A stretch of 64,000 bases of DNA, taken from the NCBI GenBank assembly GCA_008931825.1, contig QXVZ01016105.1:90794-154793 (forward strand), given 5' to 3'. This document shows positions 45,401 through 55,700 of the stretch, piece after piece. The DNA is from Phallusia fumigata. Lineage: Eukaryota; Chordata; Ascidiacea; Phlebobranchia; Ascidiidae. The first letter of the stretch is position 1, and each line of letters begins with the position of its first letter. A program made the translations under genes and the position numbers. The notes under the pieces were generated by a model that did no database searches, was not told where the DNA came from, and saw only the letters and a program-made list of their open reading frames with translations.

Positions 45401-48400
45401 GTCCAGAAAACTGACACATTGATTGGTAAAGTATTTTTACACTGTTAAAGGAAACGTATGTTTTCTGCCGAGATGGGATTAGAACCCACAACCTTGCCCC
45501 CCCCCCCCAGTCGCGCTAACCACTCGGCCATCTTGGTTTTGAAGTGTTTTTTTTTATTTATGATAAAATTGCCATAACTGAAGAAATTTGAAAGTTCGTT
45601 TAATGTTCAAGGCATTAACTGATCATATTAAAGTTAGTGGAAAAAAAATATTCATACAGTATCATATTAATTTCCTTATGATAGGATGGAATGGGGGATG
45701 GATCAAAGCCACCATCTGCAATCCCAAACAACGTGAACAGGAAAAGAATGTCCAGTATTGCGTTCGGTTCCAACAGCCCAAGAAGGTATAATAGTGTGCA
45801 ACTTTCGGTGTAGTTAAAATTCAAGGTAGGGCTGCCATGTGTGCAATATCTGGCGAAGACAACAGGGTTTGCATTGCACAGACCACGACTTGCTCAATTG
45901 GCATCAAAGTTTGCCAACAAATCAACTACACCATCGGGTATCAAGGTGGACACATGGGAAGAGCTAATGAGCCTCGGAGAAAAGAGCTGTAAGACGTCAT
46001 CAGGAAAACCGGGCACACCTTCACAGCAACCTAATAAATATTCCATGAAACTGAGGTGAGCCAATTGATGTTTCTAACGGTGTTTGCTCGGCTTGTAGTA
46101 TAGTAATACATCTTATTGATTACATTTTTGTGCGCAAAAGCGAAATTTATCGCAATAATGAAGTGTTTTTCACGGGACGTTGGGTTTAAGATTCATTGCA
46201 CTATTACAATGCGATTTTCATCAGACCCACCACAGGAAAAGGGGTTTATTATCATGGCAGTCATAGAGTTATGCATTATAGTTTGTAGGTTTATGTGCAA
46301 GCCTGCTAACCAATTCAAACAAGATTTCCAAAACCACAAAAATGTGGAAAAATAAAAAATAAAATTCGGGGAATGGCAGCTTAACGACAGTCTCCATATA
46401 TACATAACCCAGTAAGGTGACGCTACACGGTGTATGGACTGCGCTGAGTGACAAGATTAAAACAATCAACCACGTCGCAGTCCATCCCTCCGCGCCATAA
46501 AAGCCTTTGTTATTTGGTTTAACTGTGTCACTTTAATCAACTCGGGCTATTTAGTCGACGTCGTGACACAACCACGATGGCACACAACGTTCTTCCAGAA
46601 ACCCTTCCACCCTGGATGATGATCGCACAAACCGAAAAAGCTATTACTGAACGGAAGAGAATTGCACTGCTAGGAAAGTAAGCATAATTTCAAAGGCAGG
46701 TTATGATAATAAATGGTTTTGGGTTTGAGTTGAGTTTATTTCGCTTGGTGAAGGAAATCATATCGACACAATTGCACTAAAACGACCGTCGTAATTTTTT
46801 GATTTAATCAATCTGACAAACAAATAACATGTAACCTCGCAAAAAAATTATGTTTGTTTGATGTTTCTAATCTGTAAGATTTTTTCCTTGAAGCTCTAGC
46901 AAAAGAACGGCTGCAGACATGCTGAACGACGTGCGTAGTGATTTTTCGAAATTACAGAAGAAGTTATCCAAGGACATGGATGAAGAGTTAAAACGACGAG
47001 AACGGTTCTCTTTTAAACCTGTTTTCCACAAACTATTATTACGTTAAATTCTAATACTTTACATTATTACAATGTGAAGTATGCGCCGACTCTTGAAAAT
47101 TTACATCGTTTTCAAATGAAAGCAGCTGAGCAACGTAAAGACAAAAAAATGTTTTTTTTCCTTTTTTTAACGACTGTGACCCCCTGTTTGTGCTAACTAA
47201 ATGGCTATAAAAGCAAAAAAAGGAACAGTAAAAAAGCATTTTTTGAGTCGCCTGATTTACTCTGACGGATAACTTGTTCTCACTTAGAGAGCAATTCAAT
47301 CTCGTTCAAAACAAATTTAAGACGATGAACCTTGGACCGATCACCAATGTAGCTCTCGACAAAATGCGGAGCGAGGCAAGACACATGCTTAAAAACATGA
47401 AGGACAGTTCGGCAAAGCCGTTGAAATGGTATGTTTATTTCATATTGAAAACCTATTATCTTTTTGTTATTTTACCCACCAAAAATTGATTTCTGATATT
47501 CTTGGCTTCGTCAGAGGTTACCAACATTTTTGTAAAGAGAATCAGAATACCTTTTTGGAACTATATGCGTGTGCGCCTCTAATGCGCTGGTGTCACCGAA
47601 AAAGCAGCGGTTTAACTTCAATTTGACTGATTTTGGAGTTGGCTGAGGCGTGCGTCGCTTGATGTTGGGAAGGGTTGTGTCCTTAAGTCTCAGAGTTTGC
47701 CCTTTTGTCAATTCAATCTCGAACCCCACTCTCTTTCCCTAGAACGAGTGGTAGTATAGGAGCCCCCTCGGCTGGCCCCACCAACGTCCCCCCCCAGTCG
47801 AATTTCTCACAATGCGCCAAAACTCACTCTCTTGTGAGTCCCCGTCACATAACGCCTTGTAATGACGGTGTAGCTGCAGCGCGTTCCACCTTGATCCACC
47901 AATTGTGCCCTCCATTTTTTTCGCGCCTTATAACGTCTCAACGTTGCGCCCCTATTTCCGGCTTGGTGATTGATTTAGTGCAATTGTGTCGCTACGATTT
48001 CTCCCCCCCCCCGAAATAAACTCAACTCAACTCAACTCAATGCACGCACCTTTGATCGACCGACAATTCCATGCTTGGAATCCATGATACTGCTAAACGT
48101 TTTAGCAATTAGGTACCTGGATTTAAAGAATGAAATTCGCAACGAAACAGCTCTTAGAAACGAAACCATCAATAGTATACTGAAGCGAGTGGAAAGATTT
48201 CAGTTCGAGAACGATCAGACTATCCCATACGCAAAGGTAACCAGCGGTTTTAGTGAAGCTCATATCTGTAAAAACCAGATAAAAGACGTTAGATTTAGTC
48301 ATACATAAACAGTACAGTGTGTTCTATGCTAGTTCCGGTAAAGTCAAGGTATAGGTATAGTTAATTAGAGGGCACATTATGAGAATTCATCGTAGCCATT

Positions 48401-48701
48401 ATACATTGACTAACTGCAGAAGAAATCAGTGGCGAATTTTAGAAATTGAAGTTTTATGTATAGTCTGTAAGCAAGGTGTTTGTTATCTTCACACACATTC
48501 ATTACCTTCCGGCATCCATAGGAAAAACTATGCATTCTTGCGATGTCAATGCCTGCTCATCAACTGCTCAAGAATGGAATGCGTGACGCAATCACCTTTC
48601 TTGTCGACCACGTATTCGGGGCTCCCCCAGAAATATTCGATTCCTGGCTGGTAGCGCGAAAATTGGATGTTGTCAAAGCAGCTACGCGCCTCTGTCGTTA
48701 A
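42487..48701 (+). CDS. CCDC60: Coiled-coil protein resembling CCDC60, about 13 exons, two junctions unresolved
   Basis: Exons: 42487-42589, 42663-42889, 43486-43716, 44162-44282, 44795 to about 44937, 45336-45396, 45685 to about 45785-45806, about 45861-46055, 46555-46677, 46894-47004, 47288-47428, 48113-48236, 48522-48701. Phases agree except at the end of exon 5 (weak donor) and between exons 7 and 8. The product is about 620 residues, mostly charged helix with a Ser/Pro-rich middle (MSSIAFGSNSPR) and no catalytic motif. The C-terminal part (KWYLDLKNEI, then AITFLVDHVFGAPPEIFDSW) resembles my recollection of the vertebrate CCDC60 C-terminus (HWYFDL, AIEFVREH), with similar spacing. No biochemical role is established that I know of; a ciliary link is inference from its neighbour HYDIN. 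The exons from 46555 could be a separate gene starting at the ATG at 46576, but phase with the previous exon favours one gene. Gene model fairly sure, family name less so. Confidence 0.65.
43845..43982. mobile_element. Palindromic miniature element with CTGCCAGAKAACTTGT ends
   Basis: CTGCCAGATAACTTGTAAATA at the left pairs with TAAATACAAGTTCTCTGGCAG at the right, inverted copies about 75 bases apart. The core includes GCACTGATGATGGCAACAG. Half copies occur at 52576-52665 and 58470-58528, which shows a dispersed family. Class unknown. Confidence 0.65.
45465..45536 (-). repeat. tRNA-derived sequence (SINE head or tRNA pseudogene)
   Basis: On the minus strand there is a good pol III A box (TGGCCGAGTGG) and B box (GGTTCTAATCC, one mismatch), with a T-stem GTGGG/CCCAT, as in class II Leu/Ser tRNAs. 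The candidate acceptor arms (ACCAAGA and CTCGGCA) do not pair, and the anticodon region is replaced by a G run (C run on the plus strand). It is therefore not a working tRNA gene. It lies in an intron of the CCDC60-like gene. Confidence 0.55.
46735..46797 (-). repeat. Short 3' fragment of the SINE-like repeat
   Basis: The minus strand reads TTTAGTGCAATTGTGTCGAT and ends GCGAAATAAACTCAACTC. This is the same 3' end as the copies at 47640-48041 and 17205-17330. It sits in an intron of the CCDC60-like gene. Confidence 0.6.
47640..48041 (+). repeat. SINE-like dispersed repeat, longest copy
   Basis: It lies in the intron before exon 48113-48236. The segment from CCAAAACTCACTCTC (about 47816) through GACGGTGTAGCTGCAGCGCG and CGGCTTGGTGATT to TAGTGCAATTGTGT is shared with the copy at 53550-53710. 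The 3' end is AAATAAACTCAACTCAACTC, a short tandem repeat. The 5' border is uncertain. A TCTCGAACCCC stretch near 47715 is the complement of a B box-like sequence, so a tRNA origin is possible but unproven. Confidence 0.55.
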
Positions 48702-48721
48702 CTGTGTTCAATGTTTGTGTT

Positions 48722-48727
48722 AATAAA
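48722..48727 (+). terminator. Polyadenylation signal AATAAA of the CCDC60-like gene
   Basis: AATAAA lies 20 bases after the TAA at 48699-48701, implying a very short 3' UTR. Confidence 0.6.
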
Positions 48728-49263
48728 CTTGAAAGTTTGCTGCTTGTTAAATGGTGATCTGTAAAACGGAATTTAAACCTAGATGTGTTTTATAGCGAAT
48801 AAAGATGTTCGTTTGTATCATTGATTTGTGCCAAGAAGAAAATGCTTATGTTGCATTTTTTAAAAGCCGTGAATTAAAACCAGTTTTGCTGATGTTTATC
48901 CTAATAAAATGCTTACACTTGATTTAAAATGCACACCTTACTTGAGGGAAGCAAAATATAGGGGACTAACTGCAAAAACAAGTGGTTAAATACCTAGTAC
49001 AGTGTAACGAATGACTTCCGTTATAACATCGTTTAATTAAGTTTTGCGTATTTTATATCGATTTCAGCTCTAGTTCATCAAAGTTAAAAACTTGTCCTGG
49101 TTCGGATTTGCAAAGTTTTTGTATTGAACGGTTTTGTTTTAGTACCTGTTTAATTTTTTAAAAACAAATCACCGCAAAAAAAACGGTAATATTTGCCGTT
49201 TAACCATTGCCCCTTTCATAGTAAATATACAAGCCTATAGCGCCACCGCGCACCTTTTGTTTC

Positions 49264-49277
49264 GTTGCTTTGACAAC
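49264..49277. promoter_or_regulatory. RFX X-box-like palindrome upstream of HYDIN
   Basis: GTTGCTTTGACAAC matches the ideal X-box GTTGCCATGGCAAC at 11 of 14 positions, including both GTTGC and ACAAC/GCAAC-type half-sites with the normal two-base spacer. RFX factors drive ciliary genes through such sites, usually within a few hundred bases of the start. It lies 507 bases before the HYDIN ATG and about 130 before a possible first-exon donor. Binding is not shown. Confidence 0.55.
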
Positions 49278-49770
49278 GGCTGGACTTAGATTCAAGTTTT
49301 GTTGACTGAGGGACTTGCGTTTTAAGCCACGCTTTTTGTGTTATGAGATCAGTTTGTAGAGCTCAGGAAAATTGGCTTTAACAACACAGGAGTAAAAGGT
49401 ATAATAAAAGCAACTTTATTATAGTTGTATGGAATTTATTTTTCGTCTGTTAAAATGTTTTTTATTTACATCATTTTCTTTTTGGTCATATTACAAAAGA
49501 GATGTGTTTGAGAGGATTAGGGTCCTTTGGCTTAAGCTTTTAGGGTCCTTTGTCTTAAGCAATTAATGTGTAAAATGTGGCAGTGGACAATTTTTATCTG
49601 TCTGTTAAGTACCAAAAGTGTGTAAGTCTTCGGTACGCAATTGCAAAGGGTCATTGGTGAGGCTTACATTTTGTTTGCTTTATAATTTACTTTTGCTATA
49701 AGATTGTTGGTTAGTTTGTTGCAGATGTAAGAAACTTGTTGATGGTATAAAGGTATCTGAGCTTGCGATA

Positions 49771-52700
49771 ATGCCGAGTCCAGCCAAGTCTGGGTTTGCT
49801 GGACCAGCAAATGGGTTTCAGGTTGCAAAGAATATCAGCAATCTGAGCGATGATATTTTCACTAAATTTGAGAGCAGAGTGACAGCACCAAGAAATCCAA
49901 AACTGCTTCGGACAACTGAGATGCCGAAAACAAGGGTTTGTGTATAATTGATTTAGAAATGTGTAAAAATTTTCCAATATGGAATTGTCAGTCTTTAAAG
50001 TATGTTTCTAAAGTTTGGCTTTAAAATGAGGTTTTAAAATAATAATTTTTTAGTTAAACAATTTCCACACTTTAACACAAATGCATTAATCTGCTGTTTT
50101 TTGTTAAAAGATTATTGTGTGGTTTGTTTGAGATGCTAAATTTACAAAGTTTCAATACTTGATTTCACTTTTTAGTCATTTTATGTGTTTTTAGATGTCT
50201 CCATCAATGTACATGAAAGAGATGAGTATGGACACTGAACAAAAGTTAGCAGACACACATGAGATGAGATTACCCCGAGTAGTTGAACTTATGGACATGT
50301 CAGAAACAACACATCAAAAAGTAACTTATCAACTTAAAACCTAAATGTTTTGCATTATGCTTCATGAAACATCCTTAAAATACTTTTTCTTGACCATTAA
50401 CGTACTTTTTTTCCTAGAAATAGCAATAAACAATAAAATTGGATTTAGTGTTTTTGTTATAAATGGCTTTTCAAAATCATTTTTGGATCTATGTTGGTTG
50501 TAAAAATGTTTTAAATTTTCAGGTGTCATATGTAGACATTGAGGAGGCTATGTTTCAACCATTTCCATCCGAAATGTTTTTCCAAAACTTTGAACCGTTT
50601 AAAACTTACGAAGTCCCTCTGTTACTTCGCAACAATGATAAGGTGGGGTGAAATTAATCCTGTTTAGGCCAAGTTGTAACAAACATCATGTGTTTGGAAA
50701 CTGTGCATCCTACCAGCAAACTTGTTTACAAAAACTACTGTCTTATGTTTTTGTTTACGACAGGTACCAAGACTGGTGAAAGTTGTGCAACATGATTCAC
50801 CATACTTTAAGATCATCACTCCAGACGATGTCAGCCACAAGGTTAGGATTAGACTGTTTCTGTGTGCATGGAAATAAAACACATAACCAAAGGGTTTTAG
50901 GATCTTGATATTATTCTGGTTAACTTACATTTATATTTTTCAAACAAGACTAGAACAATATTTGAATATTTGAATTGGAATTTCTGGAAAACTGACATTT
51001 CAAAAGTTTGGATTTATAAATTTGCAATTTTATTGAGCTAGGAGCAAGCAGGAATGTATGCTATAACTTTATCAAAAGCATATTTTATTTGTATTTAAAC
51101 TTAAAAAACAAACATTTGTTTTACATCTACATGTTACTGGCAAACAGCTTAAATTGTATTGATTTAGGAAGCTGATGTCAAATATTCACCATTTTTGAAA
51201 TGCTAAAATTTCCACTTACAACATCAAAGTAACTTATGGCTTAGACAAGTAACTGGATTGAATCTAGGGTTTTTTATATGTTTACTACCATCATGATCAA
51301 ATTAATTAAATGTTAAAATTTCTCTCACAGGTTGCACCTGGCATGGCATCGGTTTTTAAAATCCAGTTCACACCGGAGGACAAAAAAGACTACACACACG
51401 AGTTAATATGCATGACTGAACGCGAAAAGTTTGTGGTGCCAGTTCAGGCGATCGGAGCAAGGGCTATTCTTGACTTTCCCGATGAGGTGAACTTCGGTGT
51501 GTGCCCTGTCAAACACAACACCACTAAAGTCCTGTTCGTAAGGAATATTGGCAATCGGGAGGCAAAATGCCTCTTTAACATTAAGACGTAAGTACATTAC
51601 ATGGTTGGACTTCTAAAAGTATGAATCAATATGCCATTAGGTGTCTTCCATACATCTATATGCCTGAAAAATTATTATTTTTTTGTTCAAACCAGTGGTC
51701 TTGTGTCCTCTGAACCTTGAATATATTACAGTTTATAATGCAAATATTACTATTTAGTCATGTAAATATCAAATTTACATTTTGATCTTCAAGTGCGATT
51801 GAAATTGTATAACAAACCTTGGTATTTTTAGGCCATTTTCTGTATCCGCTGACACTAGTGGTCTGGGGGTGGGTGACAGTATGCAAGTTACCCTGGAGTT
51901 TAACCCCAAGAAAGTGGGTGATCACCAACAAGACCTGATCATGAAATATGACTCAGGTAAATTCAATTTTCTGTTTGTTCTTCCCAAAAGAACATAAACT
52001 GAAGTAATACAAAAGGTAATATATTGCAAAATTATGTTTTTTCGGAAAATATTTTTTGATTTTGTAATGGCCTTGTCTGCGAAAATTTAGTCAATTGTTT
52101 TAAAAAAAACATTTGGTTGACAGCATAAAAAAGATACCTGCTTACTAACGAGAAAAAAATGACTTGGATTGATAACCTAGTCTGTGTGTTAAAGCGTATA
52201 TTATCCCAGAGAACATTGCTTCTTACACTGTAACATCTAATTCTGCTTTCGTTTTGATTTTAAGAAAAAAAACATTTTGTTTGGCTAATTGGGCGTGCCT
52301 TTTAACAGGAGAAGAAATCCACGTCATGCTTTACGGAGCAGCGGTGGATGCGAACGTTCGTCTGGACAAAAACACTCTTCGGATTGACAACACATACATC
52401 TTCATGGCCAACCAGCGCTCGGTGGTGATACATAATCGTAGCGACGTGCTGGCCCATTATAAGTGGTCCCCGTTTCCTACACAAGTTGAAGAAGACTCAC
52501 AGAAGCAAAGGTGAGTTTTTAAGAAAAAGCATGTAATCATTTAACAACACCAGACATTAACTTTGAAAGGTTAACTTAAAACATAACTGTCAGAGAACTT
52601 GTAAATAGTAAATATATCGTATTGCAACCGTTACGGCAAACGCTGTTATCATCATCAGTGCATAGTAAAGGTTTCATAAACTTAGTTCAAACGGGTACTT

Positions 52701-55700
52701 ACCTTCTTTAAAAAAACCTTTTTGGAAAAGATACTTACTTCGAAAAAACATCGCATGTCGACGTTCTGATTTATTATTGGGTTGCTTAAAAACAGTGTGT
52801 CGAAAAAATTTCGCGAAATTCTTTTTAATTTTCTGCAGATTCTGCGCCGAAGTAAGTGAAGAGGAACAGCAGGAACGAGTGAGATTCCTCAACGAATGTA
52901 CGAACGACCCAACACTTCGTGACAGACTCTCCATACTGACAAGAACTTTCCAGAATCGCAGGAATCTTATTAACGGCGATCCGCTTCTTTTTAACGATGA
53001 CGTGTTTAAACTTTTTCCCTTGGTAAGTTGTTGTTTGCTGATTTAGTCCTACTTGGCAGATAGGCAGGTAAAACGGTCTTCCCGGATTTCGGATTTAATA
53101 AAAAATCCAATATTTTCCTTTTTTGAGTTGTTGTCCATGCACAAACAAAAATATTTCCGCATGTTGTATTAAATCGTTAGAAATGCACCCAAATTTGCTC
53201 AACAAATTTGGCTAGCGGGGCATGCTAGTAGCTAAGGGATTGAAAATGTTAATGTAAACTGATAGAAGTTTCGTTTGAAAACTGTAAACCGAACTATGTA
53301 AATTGGAAATTTGAAACGCAAAAAAAGTGCCCACCAACAAAATCCCCAAAAGTAAACCGGATAAAAATGCACAAGTCGCAAATGCCTGAATTTAGCCTAT
53401 GCATGGTATAGTACCGCTGTTTTATAATATTTAACCAGAGATTCATGTAATATACCGTTTTTGAGCTTTATTTCCCGATTTTGCAGAATTTAATTACTTG
53501 TTTACACGAGTCTTTGGTGCTTCAAACCCACATTGCCACTTTTCAACTACTTAAATCGCCAAACTCACCCTCCTATGTGAGTCCCCGCCACCCAACGCGT
53601 TTAATGACGGTGTAGCTGCAGCGCGTTCAGCCTTGACCAACCAATTGTTTTTGCGCTCGATAACGTTTTTACGTTGCACAGCTATTTCCGACTTGGTGAT
53701 AATTCTAGTGCAGGGGTTTTCAACCCTTATTTTACCATGACCCACAAGAGCGATTCTACATAATCAGCGGCCCCTTTACTGTGTCATTAGAGAAGATACA
53801 GACAAATTTATATTTGAGAAATGAATCAATATAACTTTTAGCAGCCTTACCTCAATAACTGGCCACATGGATTTGAACAAATCGATACAGTTATGTCACA
53901 TAGGCGCTGTAAAGGCATTTGTACAAGATTGTTACCTCACAAGGGGGAAGAAACTCTTCTCTCCTAATTTATTTTAAATTGGTTTTGTTGTAAAAGGTCT
54001 GCTATTGCGTTCAAAAATCTTTTTGCAAAAACCGACCGGTTGCTTGCGACCCCTACAAAAAGCGCTCGTGACCCCAATGGGTGTCGCGCACCACAACTTA
54101 ACTCGGCTTATATTACTTAGTAATAACCAAGTTAATCTGTTTCTACAGGAGGGAGACATATGGCCCAACTCGACCACTGAGGTGACAGTTGTTTTCAAAC
54201 CCACCGAAGCCCGTTCCTACCAACAGACGATCTTCTGTGACATCACAGGCCGGGAAAGTCGACTACCGCTCAAAGTTCGTGGCGACGGGATGGGACCAAA
54301 ACTCGTCTTCTCGTTTGACTCTATTGACATTGGAAACATTTTTGCAAGTTCAACTCACACATATGAGGTAGGTTGGATCCGCTGCGTTAAGTAGGCCTAA
54401 AAGGTGACTACCAAGAAGCTGAACCGGCAGAATACAAATTTGTCCTCTTAAAACACGGTTTCTACACATTTTCTTGTGCTTGCAATTTGTTTTTCAGTCT
54501 GAGGAAGGGCTTTTCAAATATAACTTGACTCTGTGTTGTAGTTCAGTAAACGTAAAGTAATACCGTGTAATCATATAAGAGATACAATTATCCTGGAGTT
54601 AAATGCCTTTGTAGGGAATTTATTTTTTTTTATTAATACTTTAAACGGAATATTTTTAGGCTGTTCTAACCAACAAAGGTGATATCGACGCCATATTCAG
54701 TCTAGCGCCACCACCCGACAGCAACCGGCTTCACAAGTCACGGTTCAATGAGTTCCGGTTCGATCCGGTGGAGGGAATAGTTTTGCCTGGTGGACATCAA
54801 GCTCTCGAGATCACATTCCGATCCGAGCAGCTGGGAAGTTTTTCTCAGGAATTTCGCTTCAATGTTGATGGATCTCCCGACTTTATTTCACTCCTGATAA
54901 GGTACAGAACACGGGGTAGCATGGGTTGATTTTTTCAGCCGCTTTGGAATTGTTTCTTTTTTTGCCTGGGTAAAAGAAAGAATGCGACAGGGTTTAGCTG
55001 TCTATTTATGGCAGTTCAGTCAGAACATGTTTTATTTCTTTCCATGCTAAAGCATTTTTGATGCCGATAAAGTAGTTGTGGACCCCTTGAAAAGAATATT
55101 CGATGAAGCATGGCCTATGTTTTCATGCTTTGCATTAGACAGTATGTGTCTGTCTAATGCGCTGAGTGCAAGTAAGCGAAACTAACAGGCAAGGATGAGA
55201 AAAAAACCAGAGTACCAAATGTTGTACCTCTATTTTTCTGTGTTGCAATCTATCTATGTAACATCACAATGCGATATTGTTTGCCATGCAACAAGACTGT
55301 TTCCCCGCTAATTGCAAAATGTAAGAACATTTTGCAAAATCGTGAATTCTTAATCTAACGGCGCTTGTATTTGAAAGTTTACCTTCCGAAAACGCTTTGT
55401 GAGGGGTCCGCGAGCAACCGGCTAAGAATCACTGTTTTAATGCACAAATTGTTATTTGTATTTGTTTCCATCCGTTACTACCTTGTCTCCAAACCCGTTT
55501 TACAAGTTCGCCCATTTGCTGACTCAAATCGTGTCAAGTTGAGTCGAATTTAATCTGTGCCTTAGAACGTCTTAAACTTTGATGAATCGCCTTTGTCAAT
55601 TCCAGAAAAAAATTTACAACTACTGTACTTGTTTTTTACCGAACTTTTTGATAATTATTTACATTGCTAAATACTTGAGTGAAGTAGTTAGAAGAACCCT

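Larger units (their letters stand above)
48702..49770. other. Gap between the CCDC60-like gene and HYDIN coding start
   Basis: It holds the short 3' UTR, the X-box-like site at 49264-49277, a possible HYDIN 5' UTR exon ending near 49398 (AAAG|GTATAA), a tandem GGGTCCTTTGNCTTAAGC duplication at about 49520-49560, and a splice acceptor GTTTGTTGCAG ending at 49724. No other gene is seen. Confidence 0.55.

Noticed and set aside
45465-45536. Functional tRNA-Ser/Leu gene
   Set aside because: Acceptor arms do not pair and no anticodon arm can be folded, because a G run replaces it. Reported as tRNA-derived repeat instead.
45841-45985. Alternative frame of the CCDC60-like exon 8 that would satisfy a phase-2 junction
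   Set aside because: It meets a stop (CTGTAA) before the exon's donor, whereas the Ser/Thr/Pro-rich frame stays open to a good donor at 46056. The junction was left unresolved rather than forced.
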